This document shows, one piece after another, positions 1-5,202 of a stretch of 5,416 bases of DNA. A program made the position numbers and the translations under genes. The stretch is taken from NCBI GenBank assembly GCA_043763845.1, contig JAYULE010000006.1, positions 1 through 5,416 of the forward strand, written 5' to 3'. The notes below the pieces were generated by a model. That model was not told where the DNA came from and made no database searches. It was given only the letters and a program-made list of their open reading frames with translations. How positions within the stretch are numbered: the stretch's first letter is position 1; the number at the start of each line of letters is the position of its first letter. The stretch is from Pseudopedobacter sp043763845 (GTDB lineage Bacteria > Bacteroidota > Bacteroidia > Sphingobacteriales > Sphingobacteriaceae).

Positions 1-290
1 TCTAAAGCCGATCGTTTTTCTTTAGTGTGCATGGCAGTAGGAATACCACGGCCATTATCTTTTACCGTTATAGAGTTGTTGGGGTGTATAGTAACAAAAA
101 TATCGCTACAATATCCGGCTAAAGCCTCATCAATAGAGTTGTCAACAACTTCGTAAACTAAATGGTGTAAACCTTTAACGCCAGTATCGCCAATGTACAT
201 TGCGGGGCGTTTACGTACCGCTTCTAAACCTTCTAAAACCTGTATATTATCGGCCGAATAATTCGATCTGTCTTCTGTTTCTTCGCTCAT
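1..290 (-). CDS. gyrB: DNA gyrase subunit B, N-terminal part (runs off the left edge)
   Basis: This is the first 96 codons of the ATPase subunit of DNA gyrase, the type IIA topoisomerase that introduces negative supercoils. The ATG is at 288-290. The visible part is the GHKL ATP-binding domain. After a short variable leader, residues 16-35 read IQVLEGLEAVRKRPAMYIGD, the typical GyrB start. Residues 47-60 (EVVDNSIDEALAGY) hold the N-box, with the catalytic-base Glu47 and the Mg-binding Asn51. Residues 78-84 (DNGRGIP) hold the adenine-binding Asp and the G1 glycines. The MHTKEKRSAL segment that follows favours GyrB over ParE. No Shine-Dalgarno sequence precedes the start, only an A-rich stretch, as is usual in Bacteroidota. 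The rest of the gene lies left of position 1. It is on the same strand as the O-acyltransferase pair but 181 bp downstream, so it probably has its own promoter, although I found no good TAnnTTTG box there. Confidence 0.97.
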   Translation of the reverse strand, partial: MSEETEDRSNYSADNIQVLEGLEAVRKRPAMYIGDTGVKGLHHLVYEVVDNSIDEALAGYCSDIFVTIHPNNSITVKDNGRGIPTAMHTKEKRSAL

Positions 291-367
291 TATTTTTTTT
301 GTGAATAGATGTAAAAATAGGGTTTTTTTAACGAAAACCGAAATGGTAGGACGAAATAAATTAGCAC

Positions 368-499
368 CTAAAAGGTTTGATTGAGTATATTTTGGGCTGA
401 TGCTTTTTCACTAAATTTACAATCTAAATGGTTTCTAAAATTAAAAGGATGAGTTTGTAATGTGGAATAAATTATTTTGCCAAAATAGATGATTTTATA
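368..499 (-). other. Open stretch, possible 3' remnant of a lost gene
   Basis: Between the stop of the SGNH-like gene (472) and gyrB, the minus strand has a frame open for 43 codons, from just after a TAA at 500-502 to a TAG at 368-370. It has no good start codon. Its second half (LQTHPFNFRNHLDCKFSEKA and on) has a mixed, protein-like composition with His, Pro, Cys, Asp and Glu, rather than the Lys/Asn/Ile/Phe expected from random AT-rich DNA. It overlaps the last 28 bases of the SGNH gene in another frame. It could be the tail of a gene replaced when the acyltransferase pair arrived, or the result of a frameshift near the SGNH 3' end. An open frame this long can also occur by chance, so this is a weak call. 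I do not recognise the family. Confidence 0.2.
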
Positions 500-1419
500 T
501 TATTGTTGGAGCTTATAATGCGGTTTAATTTAGAAGTTAACTTTATTGCCCCAATTTCATTTAGATGATTTGCATCGTAATAGTCATTAGCTAAAAAGGT
601 GCTATCAGCAAGTAAATTATAATAAAATGTGTGTTTGTATTTTGATGATAATAATTTGATTTGATTTAAAGTAGAGTTGAGTTGTTTCGCATTTAAATTT
701 TTTCGGTATGAATAGTATGCCGGAGAAGTAATGAAAATTATTTTGGTGTTATTTATTTTTGCTAATGCAATTATTGATTTTAAAGTTTGAATATTTTTAG
801 ATAAAAAAACATTATTTTCTAAAATAGCAGTGTGAATTTTAGCGTTAATTTTACCTGTTATAAACAGGTTTTTTCCATCTTTAGAATTGTGGTTAGTGCC
901 AAAACCTAGTTTATTGCAGTTAATGTCGGGTTTTTGGTTAAATAAGTGAGATTTAAGTCGTGAAATATTTCCCGAAAAATTACCGTTTAGCACTTCAAAA
1001 TTGTTCCAATAATTGCTATTTATTTTTATGGCATAATATATATTGTAATTTTTTACTCTCCAATGTTCAGAACCATTTTCAAGTGTTTCGTATAAAGAAA
1101 AATAATCTACCGGTATAACAATGTATTTTAACTTTCTCCAATTATTTTTATACTTCTTAAAAATAGCTAAATCAAAATTTAAACTTTGGGATACATAAGC
1201 AGCATTAAAAATCTTAAACTTTGAAAAATAAGGATTTATACCATAATAAGTATGCGAGCTGCCTAAAATTAAGACTTCAATGCTGTTCGAATGTTTGTCT
1301 AAATATTTTCTTTTGTACAAATAGTCGTTAGGGATTTTTCTTAGATAAATTTCCAACGAAATCATCGCAATTATAATTGGTAAGGAAAACAATATAACTA
1401 GCCTAATAAATTTTAGCAT
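472..1419 (-). CDS. SGNH-hydrolase-like membrane-anchored protein, partner of MBOAT acyltransferase
   Basis: A 315-residue protein. Residues 4-26 form one hydrophobic N-terminal segment (signal anchor), which places the rest on the outer face of the inner membrane. Residues 49-62 (VLILGSSHTYYGIN) look like SGNH block I, with Ser55 as likely nucleophile after beta-strand VLIL. Residues 282-285 (DANH) match the block V DxxH pair, the other part of a Ser-Asp-His triad. Known relatives in function are AlgJ/AlgX, DltD and PatB, which work with an MBOAT protein to O-acylate exported glycans; the acceptor here is unknown. Start choice: the frame is open to an ATG at 1503, but those 28 extra codons lie inside the 3' end of the MBOAT gene. 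The ATG at 1417-1419 comes 2 nt after the MBOAT stop and directly precedes the anchor helix, so I use it. The C-terminus is Asn/Ser/Lys-rich and ends at TAA 472-474. The fold is inferred from two motifs and from context; exact activity (transferase, esterase or chaperone) is open. Confidence 0.72.
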   Translation of the reverse strand: MLKFIRLVILFSLPIIIAMISLEIYLRKIPNDYLYKRKYLDKHSNSIEVLILGSSHTYYGINPYFSKFKIFNAAYVSQSLNFDLAIFKKYKNNWRKLKYIVIPVDYFSLYETLENGSEHWRVKNYNIYYAIKINSNYWNNFEVLNGNFSGNISRLKSHLFNQKPDINCNKLGFGTNHNSKDGKNLFITGKINAKIHTAILENNVFLSKNIQTLKSIIALAKINNTKIIFITSPAYYSYRKNLNAKQLNSTLNQIKLLSSKYKHTFYYNLLADSTFLANDYYDANHLNEIGAIKLTSKLNRIISSNNNIKSSILAK

Positions 1420-1421
1420 AT

Positions 1422-2858
1422 TTAAAATTGGAAATAAATAAATTGTAGTTGCGAACCTGAATAATAAAATATAGCCAATATGATACAGTAATATATGCCC
1501 CACTTAATAATTTTAGGACTTTTTATACCAAGTTTTGCAATAGCAAATTGCTCTTCGCGGCCCAACCACTCAATAACCATAAAAATAAAAAGTAAAAAGA
1601 CTAACATTTTTGGCCTTACCGTGGGGAGCGAGAATAGGGAATAAGAAAAAATTCGTGAAATAAATTGGATAGCGTGATTTAAACTCTCTGCTCTAAAAAA
1701 AATCCAAGCAAATACTGTTAAACCAAAAGTAAATAAGATTGCAAAAAAATCTTTTAACGAAGGTAATATTTTACCCTTTGCAACAGCTTCAAGATGTAAC
1801 CTATTTGTACCAAAAATAATTGAAGGTATTATATATAAAGCATTTAAAAAGCCCCAAACTATAAAAGTCCAATTTGCGCCATGCCAAAAACCGCTTACCA
1901 TAAAAATTATAAAAGTATTTATTATTTGTTTAAAAGTACCTAATTTACTGCCACCCAAAGGAATGTATAAATAATCTTTAAACCATGTTGAAAGTGAAAT
2001 ATGCCACCGCCTCCAAAATTCTGCAATATCTCTTGAGAAATATGGAAAAGAAAAATTTTTTAATAAATCTATACCAAAAAGCCGAGCTGTGCCTAATGCG
2101 ATGTCGGAATATCCAGAAAAATCACCGTAAATTTGAAACGTAAAAAATATTGCTCCCAAAACAAGTGTGCTTCCAAAATATGTTTCTGAATTATTAAAAA
2201 TTTGATTGGCATAAATAGCACATTGATTGGCAATTACTACTTTTTTAAATAACCCCCACAAAATTTGCCTTAAACCATCAACAGCTTTTGTAAAATTAAA
2301 ATCCCTATTTTTTTTTAATTGGGGTAAAAGATGCGTAGCTCTCTCTATTGGACCTGCCACTAACAATGGAAAAAAACTTACAAAAAGGGCGTAGTCTATA
2401 TAATTTTTTTCGGCTTTAATTTTATTTTTATAAATATCTATTACATATGATAACCCATGGAATGTATAAAATGATATACCTACGGGTAATATAACTTGAA
2501 TTGTAAGCAGGTTTGTTTGTAAGCCTACATTAGCTAAAGCAACAGCAAACGATGCGGCAAAAAAGTTATAATATTTAAACACGCCAAGTAAACCAATATT
2601 AACAGATATACTTAACCAAAACCAAAATTTCTTAGCATTTCTATTCTCTGTATAATACATTTTAAACCCTGTAAAATAATCTAACAGGGTAGAAAATGAA
2701 AGCAGAAATAGAAATCTCCAATCCCAACAGGCGTAAAAAAAATAGCTACTAATAAGCAATAAAGTATTTTGAGCTCTTAATTTTTTTTTAAAAATAAACC
2801 AATATATAGTAAAAACAACAGGTAAAAAAATGGCAAAATTTAAAGAGTTAAAAAGCAT
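1422..2858 (-). CDS. MBOAT family membrane O-acyltransferase (AlgI-like)
   Basis: A 478-residue polytopic inner-membrane protein of the AlgI/DltB/PatA branch of membrane-bound O-acyltransferases. These proteins move an acyl group, usually acetyl, across or at the membrane for transfer to an extracytoplasmic polysaccharide. Hydrophobic segments cover most of the length. Diagnostic blocks in order: NxLLLISSYFFYACWDWRF near 31-49; VGISFYTFHGLSYVIDIY at 126-143; FFPLLVAGPIER at 162-173; FQIYGDFSGYSDIALG at 241-256; FWRRWHISLSTWFKDYLYIP at 281-300 with conserved His286; and SGFWHGANWTFIVWG at 322-336 with His326, matching the invariant His essential in AlgI. AWIFFRA at 384-390 is also typical. Length fits the family's usual 460-520 residues and no motif is missing. 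It is the first gene of a two-gene unit with the SGNH-like protein, which starts 2 nt after its stop. No alginate or dlt genes are visible, so the acceptor cannot be named. Overall family assignment is firm; the symbol algI would overstate it. Confidence 0.93.
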   Translation of the reverse strand: MLFNSLNFAIFLPVVFTIYWFIFKKKLRAQNTLLLISSYFFYACWDWRFLFLLSFSTLLDYFTGFKMYYTENRNAKKFWFWLSISVNIGLLGVFKYYNFFAASFAVALANVGLQTNLLTIQVILPVGISFYTFHGLSYVIDIYKNKIKAEKNYIDYALFVSFFPLLVAGPIERATHLLPQLKKNRDFNFTKAVDGLRQILWGLFKKVVIANQCAIYANQIFNNSETYFGSTLVLGAIFFTFQIYGDFSGYSDIALGTARLFGIDLLKNFSFPYFSRDIAEFWRRWHISLSTWFKDYLYIPLGGSKLGTFKQIINTFIIFMVSGFWHGANWTFIVWGFLNALYIIPSIIFGTNRLHLEAVAKGKILPSLKDFFAILFTFGLTVFAWIFFRAESLNHAIQFISRIFSYSLFSLPTVRPKMLVFLLFIFMVIEWLGREEQFAIAKLGIKSPKIIKWGIYYCIILAIFYYSGSQLQFIYFQF

Positions 2859-3095
2859 TTTGAGTATTGAACTTTATTAAGATTTTATGCATTATTTAAG
2901 TAGTGAAATTATGAGATTTTATTTCTTTTAAAAATTATAATTTTGTTTTAACAAGTGGATTTTGCTTCGAAGGACAAAAAAATTGTGTAGTTATTTTCAA
3001 GAAAAAATCATTATACACTTAAATTAATTTATACGTTTAAATTAATGACTTAATTAGCGAAATGCTTAAAAATAAGTACACTAATAAAAAAAATA
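2859..3095. other. Intergenic region upstream of the MBOAT pair
   Basis: A 237-bp AT-rich gap between the stop of the channel gene and the MBOAT start, both on the minus strand. I see no ORF of note. It should hold the promoter of the acyltransferase pair, but I find no TAnnTTTG match on the minus strand. It contains an imperfect inverted repeat at 2960-2979. It also has a 10-bp direct repeat, ttaaattaat, at 3019-3028 and 3037-3046, with starts 18 bp apart; the same block can also be read as an 8-bp inverted repeat (3023-3030/3039-3046). Given the base composition these AT-only repeats carry little weight. Confidence 0.5.
2960..2979. promoter_or_regulatory. Imperfect inverted repeat, possible operator for the MBOAT pair
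   Basis: The sequence ttttg-cttcgaag-ga-caaaa has a perfect 8-bp centre (cttcgaag, 2965-2972) flanked by matching arms ttttg (2960-2964) and caaaa (2975-2979), with a 2-base asymmetry on one side. It stands about 100 bp upstream of the MBOAT start and is the most GC-containing element in an otherwise AT-only gap. It could be a dimeric regulator site. It has no following T-run on either strand, so a terminator is unlikely. No regulator is encoded nearby. Confidence 0.22.
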
Positions 3096-3107
3096 TTAAT
3101 CAATATT
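3086..3107 (-). terminator. Weak candidate terminator of the DUF3467-channel unit
   Basis: Read on the minus strand, AATATT (3102-3107) and AATATT (3092-3097) can form a 6-bp all-AU stem around a 4-nt loop, followed by a run of eight T (3093-3086, partly shared with the stem). It overlaps the channel stop codon at 3096-3098. The position and T-run fit an intrinsic terminator, but a stem without any G-C pair is weak. Confidence 0.22.
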
Positions 3108-3797
3108 ACTCTCTTCGTTATTTTGTGCAGTTGCCCCCGAAAAGAAATTAAAAAATAATACAATAAAAGCGATAGAACACAAAACTTGTGCTAAGGTTAT
3201 TGTTTTCCCCATTTGGGTAATAGGATAAAAATCGCCGTAGCCAACCGTTGCACTGGTTATAAATGAAAAGTAAATACCATCAATTGAGCTTATTAATGGT
3301 GCGTTTAAATAGTTACCAGCCATGTAAATAACGGCAAATGACAAACCCGACTCAAAAAAATTAAAAATAAGTAGCAATAGTGTACGCTTATTAGAAGTTT
3401 TTGCGTGGTGTTCGGCTAAAAATATTTTGCTAAAAAGGTATACGTAAGTTTCGGATAGTAGGTAGATGTTTAAGTAATATATAAACGGATTATCATACCA
3501 ATCATTAATTAAAATTACTAAAGGGAAAATAGTTTTAAAAACTACGTAAAACTCGGCAGCTAATTTTCTGTTTAAATAAGCCTTAGAGTTGACTAACGTT
3601 TCTATTAAAATAGCAGGATATAAAAACATTAAAATAGATAAACTTAACCTAAATAAGCGTTCTAAACCAAAATCGTTATACTTGTGGCTATGCCAAACCG
3701 AAGTAATTTGTTTAATATGTAAGGGGTAGCCCCAAATTTCTTCTTGGCAATTTTGGTTACTACCTTTTAATATTTTATGAATATTTTTTCTTAACAA
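3096..3797 (-). CDS. Pore-loop potassium channel protein (Ion_trans_2 type)
   Basis: Predicted K+ channel of the inner membrane, 233 residues from the chosen start. The selectivity filter is intact: SATVGYGDFYPIT, with TVGYGD at 184-189, preceded by a pore helix (about 172-183) and followed by a hydrophobic inner helix (about 198-220). Further hydrophobic segments lie near 48-69, 80-98, 105-127 and 139-162, so I count about five membrane helices. I see no arginine-ladder voltage sensor and no RCK/TrkA-N or cyclic-nucleotide domain; the C-terminus ends about 13 residues after the last helix. Start choice: the frame is open to an ATG at 3869, but this would overlap the DUF3467 gene by 62 bp and add 24 residues encoded by its conserved tail. 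The TTG at 3795-3797 gives MLRKNIHKILKG, begins 10 bp after the DUF3467 stop, and fits a tight operon. A GTG at 3830 is another option, and no ATG lies between 3869 and the first membrane helix. What gates it is not visible. Confidence 0.88.
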   Translation of the reverse strand: MLRKNIHKILKGSNQNCQEEIWGYPLHIKQITSVWHSHKYNDFGLERLFRLSLSILMFLYPAILIETLVNSKAYLNRKLAAEFYVVFKTIFPLVILINDWYDNPFIYYLNIYLLSETYVYLFSKIFLAEHHAKTSNKRTLLLLIFNFFESGLSFAVIYMAGNYLNAPLISSIDGIYFSFITSATVGYGDFYPITQMGKTITLAQVLCSIAFIVLFFNFFSGATAQNNEESNID

Positions 3798-3807
3798 AAT
3801 TACAAGT

Positions 3808-4122
3808 TTAGGCTTGGGCTGTTGGGCCACCAAAATTAAATGGCATTCCGTTATTTGAGTTTCCGCCACTAATTATCCCATTTGTTGTTTCAAATTTTGT
3901 AATGTTATCTTCTAAAGCATGTAGCAACCTTTTGGCATGGTCTGGCGTTAAAATTATTCTACTTTTAACTTTAGACTTTGGTGTGCCAGGCATTATTCTT
4001 ACAAAATCTATAATAAATTCGCTATTTGAGTGAGTAATTATTGCTAAGTTAGCGTAAGTACCTTCGGCAATTTCTTCGCTTAATTCAATGTTTAATTGGT
4101 TGTCGTTTATTTGTTCTTCCAT
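3808..4122 (-). CDS. DUF3467 domain protein
   Basis: A small 104-residue, soluble, acidic protein matching the DUF3467 family (PF11950), whose function is unknown. Recognisable parts are the N-terminal INIELSEEIAEGTYANLAII-like stretch (here residues 11-30), the strand HSNSEFIIDFVRIMPGTPKS at 31-50, the segment VKSRIILTPDHAKRLLHALEDNI at 52-74, and the Gly/Asn-rich tail ending NFGGPTAQA, usual in Bacteroidota members. Length is normal for the family. The ATG at 4120-4122 is the only reasonable start. It is the first gene of a unit with the K+ channel, which follows on the same strand after 10 bp or overlaps it, depending on the channel start. From memory, in many Bacteroidota this gene sits next to rpoC; here its partner is a channel, so it may be a second copy, but that is an inference. 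Family call is strong, role unknown. Confidence 0.87.
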   Translation of the reverse strand: MEEQINDNQLNIELSEEIAEGTYANLAIITHSNSEFIIDFVRIMPGTPKSKVKSRIILTPDHAKRLLHALEDNITKFETTNGIISGGNSNNGMPFNFGGPTAQA

Positions 4123-4130
4123 TGTACTAA

Positions 4131-4198
4131 AGTATAAAAGTATTAGTATATAAATGTGAATTTGATAATATTTTTTTTGCCATCAGTATAAAATGTGA
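4131..4198. promoter_or_regulatory. Threefold motif upstream of DUF3467
   Basis: On the plus strand agtataaaagt (4131-4141), agtatataaatgt (4145-4157) and agtataaaatgt (4185-4196) are variants of one motif. The second and third extend to a longer imperfect direct repeat: attagtatataaatgtga (4142-4159) and atcagtataaaatgtga (4182-4198), whose starts are 40 bp apart, close to four helical turns. The block starts 8 bp upstream of the DUF3467 ATG, where promoter and operator would be expected. On the minus strand it contains TACTTTTA and TACTTTAG, each one mismatch from TAnnTTTG. It may be a regulator-binding array, or chance in AT-rich DNA. Confidence 0.3.
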
Positions 4199-4315
4199 TT
4201 TGAAATAAAATATATTAAACGGGGAATGTTTTAATAACCCGAGTTTGATTAATATAATTTGTTTTTTATAGGTTTATATGATAATTTGAGCGTTTTAACA
4301 CGCTGTACGCTGTAT

Positions 4316-4363
4316 CTTTTTATCAATTGCGGTTGGCTTAAGCCAACCGCAATTGATAAAAAG
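4316..4363. repeat. Perfect 48-bp palindrome
   Basis: All 24 base pairs of the two arms match and there is no spacer; the centre lies between 4339 and 4340 inside ggcttaagcc. The arm runs from cttttt at the outside through atcaattgcggttgg to ctt at the centre. Outside 4316/4363 the symmetry stops at once. The T-run is at the 5' side and the A-run at the 3' side on both strands, the reverse of an intrinsic terminator, and both neighbouring genes start rather than end here. It could extrude as a cruciform, bind a dimeric protein, fold in a transcript, or be a copy of a genome-wide palindromic repeat. Confidence 0.93.
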
Positions 4364-4479
4364 TATGCCGCTGCCATCGTTAACGCCTTATCAGTCGCAT
4401 ATAACTCTCGTTTTTAAATTCTTAAAGAAAAAACAACAATCAAACTGTGGTTAATAGTACAAAAAATTATTAAAACCCC

Positions 4480-4516
4480 TAATTGATGCCTTCGCTTTGA
4501 GCGAAGGCATCAATTA
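4480..4516. repeat. Hairpin with 17-bp perfect arms and 3-nt centre
   Basis: The arms taattgatgccttcgct (4480-4496) and its exact complement (4500-4516) enclose ttg. Neither side is followed by a T-run in the sense needed for termination (aaaatc on the right, agggg on the opposite strand). Its outer arm shares aattgat with the inner-to-outer reading of the 48-bp palindrome 117 bp to the left, suggesting related elements. A 7-bp inverted repeat (4434-4440/4522-4528) surrounds it. Confidence 0.9.
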
Positions 4517-4544
4517 AAATCATTGTTGAAATAATAAGTTATAA

Positions 4545-4629
4545 AGCCCCAATTTAGGTGTAAGTTTATTGCAGCAATTGGCCACCTAAACTTGGGTGTA
4601 GCGGCAGCCCCCAATTTTTCTTTGGGGCT
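4545..4629. repeat. Block of competing stems, possible structured RNA
   Basis: Three pairings are visible. Stem A joins 4548-4560 with 4583-4596: 13 bp with a single bulged C at 4591. Stem B joins agcccc at 4606-4611 plus aa at 4613-4614 with ttggggct at 4622-4629: 8 bp with a bulged C at 4612. A long-range stem joins agccccaa at 4545-4552 with the same ttggggct, so it excludes stem B and the base of stem A. A 7-bp stem aagttta/taaactt (4562-4568/4587-4593) also excludes stem A. Such mutually exclusive folds recall attenuators and riboswitches, but I recognise no known class and no transcript is proven. It ends 115 bp before the SRPBCC start. Confidence 0.45.
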
Positions 4630-4665
4630 AAAGCGGAAAACAAGGCTAGCCCTACCTATTAGCTG

Positions 4666-4673
4666 TAGCTTTG
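4666..4673 (+). promoter_or_regulatory. Candidate -7 box for the SRPBCC gene
   Basis: tagctttg fits the Bacteroidota -7 consensus TAnnTTTG exactly. It would start transcription near 4680 and give a leader of roughly 65 nt. No TTG stands at the usual -33 distance, so support is partial. Confidence 0.27.
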
Positions 4674-4744
4674 CTTTTCTAATAAAAATAATAGATAATT
4701 TAATAGTTTAGCTTTTTAAAATTAATTTAGCGGCATAAATAAAA

Positions 4745-5125
4745 ATGAAAAACTATAAAAAATATTATACTATACCAGCACCTCCGCAAGAGGTGTATTT
4801 GGCTTTAACTAACCCTTTAAGCATTAAGTTATGGACAGGTGGCGAGGCCGAAATGAGTACAGAAGTTGACTCGGAATTTTCGTTATGGGATGGCGATATT
4901 TTAGGCAAAAACTTGGAATTTGTAGAGAATAAAAAAATTGTACAACAATGGTATTTTGATGGGCAAGATGAGCCATCAATAGTAACCATAAAACTTCATG
5001 AACACCAAAAAGGAACGTCGGTAGAGTTGTTGCATACTAACATACCCGACGATAATTTTGATGAATTTGTCGACGGTTGGGATAGCAGCTATTTTGCCGA
5101 ACTTGTGGAGTTTTTTGACGAGTAA
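4745..5125 (+). CDS. SRPBCC / AHSA1-type START-like domain protein
   Basis: A 126-residue soluble protein made of a single START-like (SRPBCC) domain of the AHSA1 group (Aha1-like, PF08327). Seen in order: the first strand and helix, YYTIPAPPQEVYLALTNPLS at 7-26, followed by IKLWTGG at 27-33; the hallmark block FSLWDGDILGKNLEFVENKK at 45-64 with IVQQW at 65-69; strands VTIKLHEHQKGTSVELLHTN at 80-99; and the C-terminal helix GWDSSYFAELVEFF at 111-124. Length is typical for the stand-alone bacterial form. The fold has a deep hydrophobic pocket and is used for ligand binding or Hsp90 co-chaperone roles; the ligand here cannot be told. The ATG at 4745-4747 directly begins the conserved part, preceded by an A-rich stretch with no Shine-Dalgarno. 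It is divergent from DUF3467, and 77 bp upstream of a secreted-protein gene on the same strand that seems to have its own promoter. Confidence 0.9.
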   Translation: MKNYKKYYTIPAPPQEVYLALTNPLSIKLWTGGEAEMSTEVDSEFSLWDGDILGKNLEFVENKKIVQQWYFDGQDEPSIVTIKLHEHQKGTSVELLHTNIPDDNFDEFVDGWDSSYFAELVEFFDE

Positions 5126-5142
5126 GTAGAATTTTTAAAACC

Positions 5143-5172
5143 TACTCGAAATGAGTTTGAGTAAATTTTTTT
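5143..5172 (+). terminator. Weak candidate terminator after the SRPBCC gene
   Basis: tactc (5143-5147) and gagta (5159-5163) form a 5-bp stem around an 11-nt loop, followed by aa and seven T (5166-5172). A competing stem, cgagta (5119-5124) with tactcg (5143-5148), spans the stop codon. Placement and T-run fit, but the stem is short. Confidence 0.3.
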
Positions 5173-5182
5173 ATTAGATTTG
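5156..5182 (+). promoter_or_regulatory. Candidate Bacteroidota promoter for the secreted protein gene
   Basis: tagatttg at 5175-5182 matches TAnnTTTG exactly. A tttg at 5156-5159 could be the -33 element, but the 15-bp gap is shorter than the roughly 19 bp usual. Transcription would start near 5188, leaving a leader of about 15 nt before the ATG at 5203. Confidence 0.42.
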
Positions 5183-5202
5183 AAAAAAAAATATATAGTA
5201 CT

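Larger units (their letters stand above)
4123..4744. other. 622-bp structured intergenic region between divergent genes
   Basis: The gap separates DUF3467 (leftward) from the SRPBCC gene (rightward). I find no convincing protein gene, tRNA or rRNA in it. It should hold both promoters. It contains three copies of an agtata(t)aaa-type motif (4131-4198), a tandem heptamer cgctgta twice (4301-4314), a perfect 48-bp palindrome (4316-4363), a hairpin with 17-bp arms (4480-4516), and a GC-richer block of competing stems (4545-4629). Between the two large palindromes lie cgttaacg (4378-4385) and plain AT-rich sequence; caacaat (4434-4440) and its complement attgttg (4522-4528) flank the second hairpin. 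The density of inverted repeats suggests dispersed palindromic elements, a small RNA, or both. Confidence 0.6.

Noticed and set aside
321..339. ggtttt/aaaacc hairpin upstream of gyrB as a terminator of the SGNH-like gene
   Set aside because: Only a 6-bp stem with two G-C pairs, within 50 bp of the gyrB start and without a directly following T-run; too weak to call.
1420..1503. 28-codon N-terminal extension of the SGNH-like protein
   Set aside because: It lies wholly in the 3' end of the MBOAT gene in another frame, and the ATG at 1419 gives a 2-nt spacing and a proper signal anchor.
4365..4454. Plus-strand mini-ORF of 29 codons starting 2 nt after the 48-bp palindrome
   Set aside because: No conserved motif, Lys/Gln-rich end, and it reads through repeat-associated non-coding sequence. 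A translated micropeptide cannot be excluded, but nothing supports it.
4316..4516. Palindromes as intrinsic terminators
   Set aside because: No gene ends here, and no arm is followed by a T-run on the transcribed strand; A/T runs are inside the stems with reversed polarity.
4480..4629. CRISPR array or tRNA/rRNA
   Set aside because: The repeats are inverted, differ in sequence and are not regularly spaced, and no cloverleaf with a TTC-type T-loop is seen.
4765..4989. Minus-strand ORF of 74 codons
   Set aside because: It is antisense inside the SRPBCC gene, which has clear family motifs; the opposite frame has no recognisable features.
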